Source of the DNA: Streptococcus sp. VT 162
GTDB lineage: Bacteria; Bacillota; Bacilli; Lactobacillales; Streptococcaceae
DNA: 64,000 bases
NCBI GenBank assembly: GCA_000688775.2
Contig: CP007628.2
Span: forward strand, 1,674,001-1,738,000
Direction: 5' to 3'
Shown here: piece by piece, positions 26,268 to 35,270 of the stretch
Numbering within the stretch: the stretch's first letter is position 1
How the letters are laid out: each line of letters opens with the position of its first letter
Notes under the pieces: generated by a model
What the model saw: only the letters and a program-made list of their open reading frames with translations
What the model was told of the DNA's origin: nothing
The model's database searches: none
Position numbers and translations under genes: made by a program

Positions 26268-28118
26268 TTAAGAAAATAATGCTTCACCAAATGACGTATT
26301 TTCAGCTTCGACCTCGAATAATATTTTTCTTTTGTCTTCACGGTGATACTCATCTGGTGCATCACCTTCTACCCAAAGATGGAAATGATACTCTTGGTTG
26401 GGATCAGATAAGTTCAGAAACTCTTTAGAAATTAAAGGAAGTACTTTATGCTTAATCACTCTTTCAAGTGGCCGTGCACCGTCCTTTATATTTGTTCCTA
26501 CATCCAATAAATAAGTAACCAAACTTTCTTCGTAAGAGAGAGTCAACTTTTTATTCTTCATTCTTTCTTGAATTTCTGATAGCTGTTTGACAATAATTTC
26601 CTTATTCACTTCCTCGTCTAACATGTTAAAAATCAATTTATATTCAATTCGATTGAGAAATTCTGGTCGGAATTTAGTCTCCAACTCCAACGTCATGCTC
26701 TTTTCAAACTGAATTTTATCCCTATCGGTTAGCTTTTTAAAATTCCCTTTCAATTCGTACTGCTTAATAATTTTTTGAGAACCAATATTCGTAGTAATAA
26801 TGACAATCGTATTCTTAAAGCTCACTTGCCTTCCAGTTGAATCAGTCAAACGTCCTGCATCAAGTACCTGCAAAAATAAATCTACAACTTCCGAGTGTGC
26901 TTTCTCCACCTCGTCGATCAGAATAACGCTATAAGGTTTCTGTTTAATCTTCTCAGTCAATTGACCTTTCGTTCTAGTTTGACGATCGCCAATCAGCTTT
27001 GTGATATCTCCCTTTTGTTTATACTCAGACATATCAAAGCGAATGATTGCATCCTCATCATCAAACATCCCCTCTGCCAATGCCAGGGCAAGCTCTGTTT
27101 TCCCAACTCCTGAAGTTCCTAAAAACATGAAGGAAGACAAGGGCTTTCTTTGATCCTGTAAGCCAGCTTGTGCAACAGTTATAGCGTTCACAACAGCTTC
27201 TACAGCCTCATCTTGGCCTTTAACACGTCGTGACAGCTTTTCTTTTAAACCATCTAGCCTTTCCTTGTCACCTTTCAAAATCGTCGTGACAGGAATACCT
27301 GTTTTATTTTTCAGCACCTCTGCAATTTCTTGCTTACCTACATGGCCTAACCCATTTGTAGAACAAATTGTCGCTGCTTCATCTATTAAGTCAAAGGCTT
27401 TATCAGGTAAAAATTGATCAGGTATGTAGCGAACAGATAGAAGTACAGCTTGTTTTACAGCATCGGAACTAATAGACACCTGGTGAAATTTTTCATAAAT
27501 AGTTTTAGCTTGTTCAAGAATTTCAATCGCTTGAGTAGTTGTTGGCTCATCAACTATAATTGGCTGCATCCTTCGCTCTAGCGCTCGATCCTGTTCGACA
27601 TACTCATGAAATTCATCTAAAGTAGTTGCGCCAATCAATTGCATCTCACCACGTGACAAAACTGGCTTTACAATATTTCCAGCATCCAAAGCGCCCTTAT
27701 CTGAACCACCAGCACCAACAATAGTATGAAATTCATCAATAAAGAGAAGATTCTCTCCTTTGGTTTCTACCATCTCCTCAATAATTTTTTTAAACTTAAC
27801 AATAAATCCTCCATCCTCATCTGACATTAAGCTAGATAGTTCCAGAGAACGCACGGTCAAATTTTTTAATTTTGGAGATACCTGGTTTCTTAAAATGGCT
27901 AAAGCAAATCCTTCAACAATAGCTGTTTTTCCAACTCCAGCTTCTCCTACCAAAATAGGATTATTCTTAGTTCGCCTGAGAAGAGTGGTCTGAACAGCTT
28001 CTACTTCTTTATCACGTCCGTACACCTGATAATCTTCCGCTTTTTTTGAAACTTTTTCTGTCAAATTATCTGTATAACGATCTAAATAGGGTGTTTTTTT
28101 CTTTTCTTCAGTAGTCAC
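26268..28118 (-). CDS. Clp/Hsp100-like double AAA+ ATPase without pore loops
   Basis: 616 aa from a GTG at 28118 with AGAGGTG upstream, 2 bp after topB. Two AAA+ modules: D1 Walker A GEAGVGKT (58-65), Walker B LLFIDEF (124-130); D2 Walker A GTSGVGKT (334-341), Walker B VILIDEVEKAH (398-408), Arg finger FRPEFLNRI. It resembles ClpC/ClpB, but the N-domain is absent, the M-domain is reduced to about 25 aa (250-275), the D1 KYRGEFE pore loop is replaced by DEDGGFIVKF, and the D2 loop PPGYVGYEEG is replaced by DRQTRTK. The ClpP-docking V/L/I-G-F of ClpC appears as ELKGNF. ATP binding and hydrolysis should work, whereas threading proteins into ClpP should not. In the transfer regulon it may serve as a T4SS assembly or DNA-transfer motor. 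Confidence 0.85.
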   Translation of the reverse strand: MTTEEKKKTPYLDRYTDNLTEKVSKKAEDYQVYGRDKEVEAVQTTLLRRTKNNPILVGEAGVGKTAIVEGFALAILRNQVSPKLKNLTVRSLELSSLMSDEDGGFIVKFKKIIEEMVETKGENLLFIDEFHTIVGAGGSDKGALDAGNIVKPVLSRGEMQLIGATTLDEFHEYVEQDRALERRMQPIIVDEPTTTQAIEILEQAKTIYEKFHQVSISSDAVKQAVLLSVRYIPDQFLPDKAFDLIDEAATICSTNGLGHVGKQEIAEVLKNKTGIPVTTILKGDKERLDGLKEKLSRRVKGQDEAVEAVVNAITVAQAGLQDQRKPLSSFMFLGTSGVGKTELALALAEGMFDDEDAIIRFDMSEYKQKGDITKLIGDRQTRTKGQLTEKIKQKPYSVILIDEVEKAHSEVVDLFLQVLDAGRLTDSTGRQVSFKNTIVIITTNIGSQKIIKQYELKGNFKKLTDRDKIQFEKSMTLELETKFRPEFLNRIEYKLIFNMLDEEVNKEIIVKQLSEIQERMKNKKLTLSYEESLVTYLLDVGTNIKDGARPLERVIKHKVLPLISKEFLNLSDPNQEYHFHLWVEGDAPDEYHREDKRKILFEVEAENTSFGEALFS

Positions 28119-28120
28119 AC

Positions 28121-29866
28121 TTAGTCACCTCTTTCTTTTACTTCCTTGATTTGAAGAGTGAGCTTATCTTTTATCGCATCCACAAATTCTCGTGGATTGA
28201 TTGTCCCTTCTCCAATCTGAGATAGAAACATTTCCCAGCCTCCTGTTGTCTCTGGATCAGAGAATTCATTGTCATAGAGATAATTGATAAGTAGATAGGC
28301 CTTATTGGTGGGAGTTAGTTGACCTGTTTTTTTATCTTTAACAACATAACCCTTACTTTGAATTTTTTTAATGATTTCTCCTCTAGTGGCTTGTGTTCCC
28401 AAGCCATATTTAGGAAATATTTGGCCAATCAATTGGCTTTCAGTTAGTCTTTTAGGTGGTTTCGTTTCACCCCCTACAATCTGAACCTGCGTATCAATTT
28501 TATCTCCCACTTGATAATCAGGAACTTCAACTGGACCTCGTACCTTTCGTGAACTCCATTCAGCCCATCCTAATTTATGAAGCGTTCTACCCTTTGTTTT
28601 AAAAACAAGACCATTATTTTCTACTTCAATTGTTTTGGTTGAATAATAACAATCATCCGCAAACATCAAGATTGCCTGCTTCACAACTGCTTCATAAATC
28701 AGTCGTTGGTCAGTTTTTAAATTTGAAAGGTTTGGAATTCTTTCAGTCGGAATCAAGGCTGAGTGGCTTGTACCAGATACTTTTTCATCATTGACATAAT
28801 CTTCTCTAGGCTCCAGAAACGCTGGCTGAAAATGACAATTAATAGCTTTTTGATAGGCAGATAGATTTTCTTTTAAATCGTTAAACTCAAATTGATTGAT
28901 GTATTCTGAATCTGGTCGTGGATAGGAGAGAAATCCTTCCAAATATAGTCCCTCAACAATGCTCTCTGTTTTATCTGAGTCAAATTTCCAAGCACTTGCT
29001 GCAAAACTTTGTAATGCAGACAAGGTAAATAATTGTGGAGCTGATTTCTGATGATTTTCTACCTCAACTGAAGAAATAACAGAGGTGGTTGATAATCCCC
29101 TTGAAGAGGCTAAAATAACCTCACTATCCTTAGTTTTGTCTTTTGTGGTGAAAAATACCCCATTTTTCTTATCCTCCAACTGAAGCTTCCAATATTTTTC
29201 TGGAGTAAAGTTGCGAATCTCTAAATCATTCTCACAAACTAGTCTGACCGCTGGTGTTTGAACTCGGCCAACAGATAGATGGCTACCTTTTGTTCGAGGG
29301 AGTTGCCCTCTTGCTTGAAGATCAATCGTTGCAAGAGGTGATAAATTCATGCCTACCAACCAATCGCTTTGTGCACGTGCTTCAGCTTCTAAATAGTAAT
29401 TATAGGTTTCTGAAGGTTCCTTCAATTCCTGAAGAGCTTTTTGAAGAGTTTTCTTTGTCATGGAGCTTGCCCAAAGACGTTTCCAAATTTTCTCCTTGCC
29501 TCCTGGTATATGCGATAAAATAGAGTACGCAATCCGCTCTCCTTCTCTATCAGCATCCGTCCCAATAATCACTTGATCCGCTGCTACCACTTCATCATAG
29601 ATTCTCTTAAATTTTTCTCTCGAATCCTTGTCCTCTTTCAGATGTTGCTTAAATGAAACATTTGTAAGAGGTAATTTATCAAGCGACCAATTGTCTGGTT
29701 CACTATATTCAAATAGGTGCCCTTCAGCAGCCACCACATGTACTTCAACTGGAAAATAGGGTGACTGCCTAATGACATAGACACCATTCTTTTTTCTAAA
29801 TTGTCCCAAAGCTGTAGCGTAAGCTTCTGCCTGTTTCTCTTTTTCAGCCAGAACAACTATAACCAT
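28121..29866 (-). CDS. topB: Type IA DNA topoisomerase (topoisomerase III-like)
   Basis: 581 aa. TOPRIM domain with TDADREGE (about 103-110), SVGRVQTPAV (198-207) and catalytic tyrosine Y315 in GFLSYPRPDSEY; the usual SYPRTDS has P in place of T. No C-terminal zinc fingers are seen. Topoisomerases of this type are common in conjugative plasmids (pIP501/pSK41 TraI) and relax or decatenate DNA during transfer and replication. First gene of the operon from promoter 5, followed by the AAA+ gene. Confidence 0.92.
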   Translation of the reverse strand: MVIVVLAEKEKQAEAYATALGQFRKKNGVYVIRQSPYFPVEVHVVAAEGHLFEYSEPDNWSLDKLPLTNVSFKQHLKEDKDSREKFKRIYDEVVAADQVIIGTDADREGERIAYSILSHIPGGKEKIWKRLWASSMTKKTLQKALQELKEPSETYNYYLEAEARAQSDWLVGMNLSPLATIDLQARGQLPRTKGSHLSVGRVQTPAVRLVCENDLEIRNFTPEKYWKLQLEDKKNGVFFTTKDKTKDSEVILASSRGLSTTSVISSVEVENHQKSAPQLFTLSALQSFAASAWKFDSDKTESIVEGLYLEGFLSYPRPDSEYINQFEFNDLKENLSAYQKAINCHFQPAFLEPREDYVNDEKVSGTSHSALIPTERIPNLSNLKTDQRLIYEAVVKQAILMFADDCYYSTKTIEVENNGLVFKTKGRTLHKLGWAEWSSRKVRGPVEVPDYQVGDKIDTQVQIVGGETKPPKRLTESQLIGQIFPKYGLGTQATRGEIIKKIQSKGYVVKDKKTGQLTPTNKAYLLINYLYDNEFSDPETTGGWEMFLSQIGEGTINPREFVDAIKDKLTLQIKEVKERGD

Positions 29867-29895
29867 ATCATTCTCCTTCTACTTCATTTTCTGTC

Positions 29896-29936
29896 ATTGT
29901 AATCTATAATTAAAAAATATTTTGTAAAGGGACATT
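29896..29936 (-). promoter_or_regulatory. Transfer-regulon promoter 5 (topB-AAA+ operon)
   Basis: ATGTCCCTTTAC (29924-29935), 22 bp, TACAAT (29896-29901) on the minus strand. The motif differs from consensus at two positions. Confidence 0.7.
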
Positions 29937-29970
29937 GACACAGAATACAACGAGTTCATATCAAAAAACA

Positions 29971-29998
29971 ACACAAAAAGTTATATAACTTTTTACAC
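29971..29998. promoter_or_regulatory. Partition-operator-like palindrome
   Basis: ACACAAAAAGTTATATAACT continuing TTTTACAC, nearly identical to the 28-bp palindrome at 7,083. It lies 34 bp upstream of the promoter-5 motif, the same distance as the site upstream of promoter 1. Confidence 0.55.
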
Positions 29999-30028
29999 AA
30001 AAAAGAGGCTCAAAAAGAGCACTCTTTC
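29999..30028 (-). terminator. Terminator after the LtrC-like gene
   Basis: Stem AAAGAGTGCTC/GAGCCTCTTT followed by TTTG on the minus strand, overlapping the stop codon region. Confidence 0.7.
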
Positions 30029-33000
30029 TAGACTTTAAGCCCCTTCTTTGGGCTTTGGATAAAATTTTGATTCTGTACCACCTGTCTGTTTAACTGGTAA
30101 GGTTTTGTATGTTGTTCAACACTTTTTACAATCTTTGATACTGTTCCATGAATCCGTTTCATAGATTGCGCTAGTTGTTGATCATCAAGAGATGTCAAAT
30201 TATCAGTCCAAATTGCCATATAGCGAATGGCTTTCTCAGAGGTATCTAAGCCAAAATGCTTAGAAACGAGATAACTTGTCATCTCAGCTTCAAGTTCTCT
30301 ACGATCTTTTGAGACATCCTCCTTATACGAATTAGCAAATTTAGGATTATGTAAAGTAGCATGCGCTAACTCGTGAATAGTGGTTGCAACGACTTCCCCA
30401 GGAGTATTATCTGGATTCAAAAGTATCTTTTGTTCATCTGAATAAAAAGCTCCTTTCGCACTTCTCAACTCTTTTGCATCGTCTTGATAGATTGTTACCC
30501 CAATACCCTTAGCATAGTCTGAAAGCCCTTCAAGTACCTCTTTTGTACGAATATGATCCATATTAAAATCATAGTGACGATTTGGCATCGCTTTGGGATA
30601 AAATTCAGGTTTCAAGGTTGTTTGAGATAACTCAAATACTTTATACGTAGCGAATTTAACTAAGCCTGTGTTTGAATCTCTTTCCTGGAAGAAGCGAGAT
30701 TTCAATTTTCCTTCTTTCTTTAATGCCTTTTCTTCAGGTGTCGCTTCAGAAAGTCTTTTATATTTTGGATTGCCTTTTCCATTTTTTACCTGATTTCCAT
30801 TTTCATCCAATACAGGAATCATCTCAACCATCATAGGTCTAAACAAGGTAATATGTGATTTTTCTCCTGTCTTAACCGAAAGATTGTTATGGACAACTTC
30901 TCTTGTTCGACCTGTTTTTTTATTGGTATAGGTATTTCTAGTTTCAAATACCTGATCTGAAGTAATCCCAAGAACTTCCCCCATCGATTGCCATTGATTA
31001 TAGGTTGCGACTGCACTCGCTCCTGGCCACTGTTCCTGAATCAAAGCGACATTTCTAGGTGAGAGCTCTGGAAACTTACTCATAAAATTCAGATACTCTT
31101 CTAACCGTTCTGGTGTTTCTGTGTACTCTCTCACTTTTTGGAAAGCAACCTCACTCAATTCATGAGGCGTTAAAGCAGCATAATCAATACTACTTGAGTT
31201 TACTTCAGGAGTCTCCAAATCCGAAATAGGTTCCTCTTTCAGAATCTCCTCTACACGCTGAAGCAAATTATTTTTAGTTTCTTGCTTAGAAGATTGAAAA
31301 GCTACCGTTTCTCTTGTATCAAGAGTTTGACCTGCTACTTCTTCTGTCAATCGAAATGATTCATTTGCTTCCTGGGAAATTTCCTTATTCACCTCTCTAT
31401 TTTCCAGCTGAGAAAGAATTTCTTCATCCATCGATGCTAGTTCAGATTGACCGTTGAGTCGACGATATCCTAATCCTAGCATTTGTGAAATTGGTGTAGT
31501 CTCATCTCCAATATCATATCGAATTCCCTCTTTGATCACTTCACCACCTGGAGCATAGACATCAAACTTAATTTTGGTAGGAGGGATATAGCCTTCAGTA
31601 TTGCCTGCTGTTACTTGTTTCATTCCTTCTTGATGAATTGGATAAAAGTCCTGATTGGCCTTATATAGCTCCCTAGCGAAATCTTGATAAGATATCAGCT
31701 CTGTCTCTTTAAATGGCAATATAGGGCTTTCTGGGCGTTCCTCAGACCATTGAAGGCGTACATGGTAGTTTTCCTTATAGATATGATCTTGTATCCATTC
31801 TTTATAAAAATCTGAATTTGTATCTAGGAGATGATCTTTCCCAGCGGCTGCAATAATCTGATCAAATCTATCATTGTACTGTTTTGCATAGTCAAGATAC
31901 TGATTCCATGCCTGATGAAATTCTTCTGGAGTTTTTGAGATGTCACTAGGCACGCCTAAATTATAGACAGTATCTAAGACTTGAGTAAACTTATTCGCAT
32001 CAAGTAGGGAGTTATTCAGTGTATTCTCTGGAGCTGGTGGTTCAGGTTCTTCAGAAACCTCCTCATACTGCTTATTTTTTAAGATAGATAACATTTCCTC
32101 GCCACCATCTTTAACATATTCCTCATTAATCGATAGCTGTTCAATCTGGCCATCACGTTCACGGAATACGCCAAGAATAGGTGTTTTATCTACCGTCTCC
32201 AGTTCCTTGGTAAGTTTTGTCCGAGACTTAAAAACTGATATTGGAATATAGTTTTCTTCCTCTAACTCTTTGAATAACAAGATAATATCTTTATCATCAG
32301 ACTTTATAAGACTATCAAAACGTCCATCATATCGCCTAAGATCAGTTAAATCATCAAAATAGAAAGATGTACTTTCTGTTGCTACTGAAAGATCTGATAA
32401 GACCTTTAGTTTGTCAAAAGCTGCATCATTATTAGCCAATAAAATATTATCAAAATGCCCATTTCCTTCTGCAAAATCATGTAAAGTTTTCTCGGGTGTC
32501 TGCCCTAATGCAATTGGTTTAATTCCTGTTAGGTGCATGAAGTGCTTTTCTTCAAAATGAACTTGTACAGTCTTATCAGGGGTAACATAATAAATCTTTG
32601 AGTTGGCCAACTCATCCAAATAATACTGTGCTGCATTTTGCAAAGCTAGTCGACGGATTGGACGATTCAATTTAGTTAATTCATCTAAGGAAATAGAGTG
32701 ATAGTAGCCATCGTTACTTGACTGAAACTCTTCATTTATGGTAAAATAAAGTAAATGAGAGGATGTCGTAGGACGACTGGTAACAGAGCGTTCAAAGGTG
32801 CCAGCTTTTGGTACGGGTGTGGGACTGCCTTCAGCTTCGGGCTGTAAAGACCCCAGACTACCACTGGTCCTCTCGTTTTTTTGTTGCTCAAAAATCATAT
32901 CTAGCTCTTGAGATTTCTCAGGGGCTTTTTCTTCTGAAGCCTCTATTATCTTAATGGGATGAGTCTCAAAACGTGACATCAAGTTATCCAATAATTCATG

Positions 33001-34881
33001 ATTTAAAACCACTTCTCCCTCTTGCTCATCCAAATAGTGAAACAATGTATTTGGTGTTGTCACAAAACCATGGGCAAAGTCTCTTGTTCCCGATTCAATC
33101 AATGGATACTCCAACATTCGCTCAACCGATTGTGATAGATTATCAAGGGTTCTTTCACCAAAATAGACGCCGAAACTGTCACTTGAGAGGCTTTCTATCT
33201 GCTTGTTGGTATTGTATGCTGCTATTGCAAGTTCACCAATAAATCGGGTTGAAATATCTACTCCCAAAGTTCTCTGATGAGGTTTCAATGCTTGATACAA
33301 GGAATCTTGCTCAGGAGTTCCTTTTGTCTTGTATAAATCAATCGTTTGATCATCAATAGAGGTCAAAAGTGAATGAATGGGAGACAACACTTCCATTCGC
33401 TTATCATTGAGATATTTGGTAGGATGGCTATTTCCTAACTTCGCAAAGACATCATATAGATAGAAATCTGGGGCAAATTCAATCGATAATTCTCCAGATT
33501 GAATCCGATTATTTAAACTCTTTGTTAATGCTTCATTTTCACGTTTTACCTCTTCATAGCTCATCAATCTTCCAGCATTCTCCTCTATATTCCTAATAGA
33601 CTCTTGATTGCCTGGAGAATGCTTTTCTTCCGCAGCTAGATCTGTTTCAGAGGGTCTAGTTGACTGAACAGAGAAAGAAATATTGTTCCAATTTTCTTTA
33701 AGCCACTCCGCATCTTCAGGAGAAAGGTGGCTGGTATCAGGAAAGTGACTTGATTCTGATAAAGTTGCTTCAGCTATTTCTTCATATTCTGATTTTCGAC
33801 TATCAGATTTTTCTTCATGCTGACTTTTTAGAACATCATTCCAGTCCGTTTTATCTTGCCCTGATCTTAGTTCTGGTAGATCCGAATTGATAACAGCTCC
33901 TTTTGCTTCCAATTCTTGAATGAATGTTCTACCTGCTTTATCATTATCTAAAGCTAGGGTGATTAAATCCGCATTTTTCCCATCTTCAAAAAAGTGATGA
34001 TCAATAGCGATTTGAAGTCCGTCTGCCATTTGTTCAGGTGTCCATCTTAGTGGTTTTCCTGAAATTTCAGCTTGAATTTGAGATAGATGACGGCCAATAG
34101 TCGATTCTTTCAAACCATCCATAGAAACTAATCTGACGTCCTGAAGACTATCCTTGTGCAATTCATAGTAGGACATTAAATCAATTGGACTCTCAGTGAA
34201 AATCAATCGTTTTGGACTGCCAATATCAACATGAATACCTGTCATAGGATCGGAGTTTTTCATAATCACTTTAGCATATCCATGTTTTGGCCACTTCTCC
34301 CAATTCTCCTGGATTCCTTGTAAAGAGGCTCCAACAACTTCACCTGAAGAAGAAAGGGACTTGAAGACAATAACTGGCTCAATCGCATTTGTTGTGACTC
34401 CACCAGTGCCTTCCGCGAAGTAGTCAAGTTTGGCGTTAGCTTGGGCTAAAACACCTTGTTCCAAAAAATAATCAATTGTTTCATCTGATAGTCCACGTTG
34501 ATTCCGCAAGTGATCTCGTCCAGCTGAAAACGGCTGCTCGTATTTCTCAAGATAGTATTTAAAATCTTCTTGAGGTCTTTCAACCATTTGAAACTCTTTA
34601 AAATTTCCATCATTTAAAAAATCTACAGACTGGTTAAAATCTACTTCCTTTATTGTCTCAACCAAAGAAATCGCATCACCACCTGTATTTCTAGAAAACC
34701 ATTTCCATAAATTTTTATCAGGTGAAATAACTAGGCTATCATGTTCTTTCCATCGATAGTCTCGTCCAGAACGAACCAGCTCCATCTGAAGCTCGTTTGC
34801 AACATCCAAAATATCTCTAGAACGTGCAAATTCAACACGTTCTCTACGACTTTTCCCACGTCTTGATTCTTGTTCTGTCAT
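30028..34881 (-). CDS. LtrC-like primase/TOPRIM and ArdC-like metallopeptidase, multidomain
   Basis: 1,617 aa. The N-terminus has a CHC2-like primase fold without zinc cysteines (YRWKEHDSLVISPDKNLWKW then FSRNTGGDAISLV, about 43-78), a DUF3991-type segment, and a TOPRIM domain (about 225-345: FTESPIDLMSYYEL and ALDNDKAG). The middle is a long linker of mostly unknown small domains. The C-terminus has an ArdC-type N-domain (LSPRNVALIQEQWPGASAVA then ITLFRPMM) and a zinc metallopeptidase motif HELAH at about 1503-1507 with a downstream EAE. ArdC-like proteins bind ssDNA and protect incoming DNA from restriction; LtrC proteins prime strand synthesis. A protein that travels with or awaits the transferred strand is a reasonable inference. 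Confidence 0.82.
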   Translation of the reverse strand: MTEQESRRGKSRRERVEFARSRDILDVANELQMELVRSGRDYRWKEHDSLVISPDKNLWKWFSRNTGGDAISLVETIKEVDFNQSVDFLNDGNFKEFQMVERPQEDFKYYLEKYEQPFSAGRDHLRNQRGLSDETIDYFLEQGVLAQANAKLDYFAEGTGGVTTNAIEPVIVFKSLSSSGEVVGASLQGIQENWEKWPKHGYAKVIMKNSDPMTGIHVDIGSPKRLIFTESPIDLMSYYELHKDSLQDVRLVSMDGLKESTIGRHLSQIQAEISGKPLRWTPEQMADGLQIAIDHHFFEDGKNADLITLALDNDKAGRTFIQELEAKGAVINSDLPELRSGQDKTDWNDVLKSQHEEKSDSRKSEYEEIAEATLSESSHFPDTSHLSPEDAEWLKENWNNISFSVQSTRPSETDLAAEEKHSPGNQESIRNIEENAGRLMSYEEVKRENEALTKSLNNRIQSGELSIEFAPDFYLYDVFAKLGNSHPTKYLNDKRMEVLSPIHSLLTSIDDQTIDLYKTKGTPEQDSLYQALKPHQRTLGVDISTRFIGELAIAAYNTNKQIESLSSDSFGVYFGERTLDNLSQSVERMLEYPLIESGTRDFAHGFVTTPNTLFHYLDEQEGEVVLNHELLDNLMSRFETHPIKIIEASEEKAPEKSQELDMIFEQQKNERTSGSLGSLQPEAEGSPTPVPKAGTFERSVTSRPTTSSHLLYFTINEEFQSSNDGYYHSISLDELTKLNRPIRRLALQNAAQYYLDELANSKIYYVTPDKTVQVHFEEKHFMHLTGIKPIALGQTPEKTLHDFAEGNGHFDNILLANNDAAFDKLKVLSDLSVATESTSFYFDDLTDLRRYDGRFDSLIKSDDKDIILLFKELEEENYIPISVFKSRTKLTKELETVDKTPILGVFRERDGQIEQLSINEEYVKDGGEEMLSILKNKQYEEVSEEPEPPAPENTLNNSLLDANKFTQVLDTVYNLGVPSDISKTPEEFHQAWNQYLDYAKQYNDRFDQIIAAAGKDHLLDTNSDFYKEWIQDHIYKENYHVRLQWSEERPESPILPFKETELISYQDFARELYKANQDFYPIHQEGMKQVTAGNTEGYIPPTKIKFDVYAPGGEVIKEGIRYDIGDETTPISQMLGLGYRRLNGQSELASMDEEILSQLENREVNKEISQEANESFRLTEEVAGQTLDTRETVAFQSSKQETKNNLLQRVEEILKEEPISDLETPEVNSSSIDYAALTPHELSEVAFQKVREYTETPERLEEYLNFMSKFPELSPRNVALIQEQWPGASAVATYNQWQSMGEVLGITSDQVFETRNTYTNKKTGRTREVVHNNLSVKTGEKSHITLFRPMMVEMIPVLDENGNQVKNGKGNPKYKRLSEATPEEKALKKEGKLKSRFFQERDSNTGLVKFATYKVFELSQTTLKPEFYPKAMPNRHYDFNMDHIRTKEVLEGLSDYAKGIGVTIYQDDAKELRSAKGAFYSDEQKILLNPDNTPGEVVATTIHELAHATLHNPKFANSYKEDVSKDRRELEAEMTSYLVSKHFGLDTSEKAIRYMAIWTDNLTSLDDQQLAQSMKRIHGTVSKIVKSVEQHTKPYQLNRQVVQNQNFIQSPKKGLKV

Positions 34882-34892
34882 ATAAAATCTCC

Positions 34893-35153
34893 TTAAAATC
34901 CTTCATACTGTGGTTTATACGGCTCTTTCTCTGCTTGTAGAAACGTTTCTGGATCTAAGTGAACCAATTCCCCTACTGAAAAAGATTCAAATAGCTCAGA
35001 ATTTTCCTTAAAATCTAGAACCATTTCTAAATCAGAATTTCTTCCTTGACCCTCAAAATGCACTTGCTTGTTATCAGCATTCATTGCCGTAATTAACCAT
35101 TCGGCTGAGAAATCAAAGTCTTCAACTGCAACATCTGGAAATACTAGCTCCAT
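34893..35153 (-). CDS. Small acidic hypothetical protein
   Basis: 86 aa, acidic, no membrane segment. Begins MELVFPDVAVEDFDFSAEWL. No family recognised. First gene after promoter 6 and 11 bp before the LtrC-like gene. May be its partner. Confidence 0.6.
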   Translation of the reverse strand: MELVFPDVAVEDFDFSAEWLITAMNADNKQVHFEGQGRNSDLEMVLDFKENSELFESFSVGELVHLDPETFLQAEKEPYKPQYEGF

Positions 35154-35183
35154 TTTTCTACTCCTTTCTCTTTTTATCCTTCT

Positions 35184-35224
35184 ATTCTATGTAATAATCG
35201 AGAAATCACAGTTAAAGGGACAAT
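35184..35224 (-). promoter_or_regulatory. Transfer-regulon promoter 6 (LtrC operon)
   Basis: ATTGTCCCTTTAA (35212-35224), 22 bp, TAGAAT (35184-35189) on the minus strand. Confidence 0.75.
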
Positions 35225-35241
35225 AGATTTCCATTTTCAAC

Positions 35242-35269
35242 AAAAAAAGTCATTGCTTTTACAATGACT
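35242..35269 (-). terminator. Terminator of the mobilisation operon
   Basis: Perfect 8-bp stem AGTCATTG/CAATGACT followed by T7 on the minus strand, right after the relaxase stop. Confidence 0.88.
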
Positions 35270-35270
35270 C

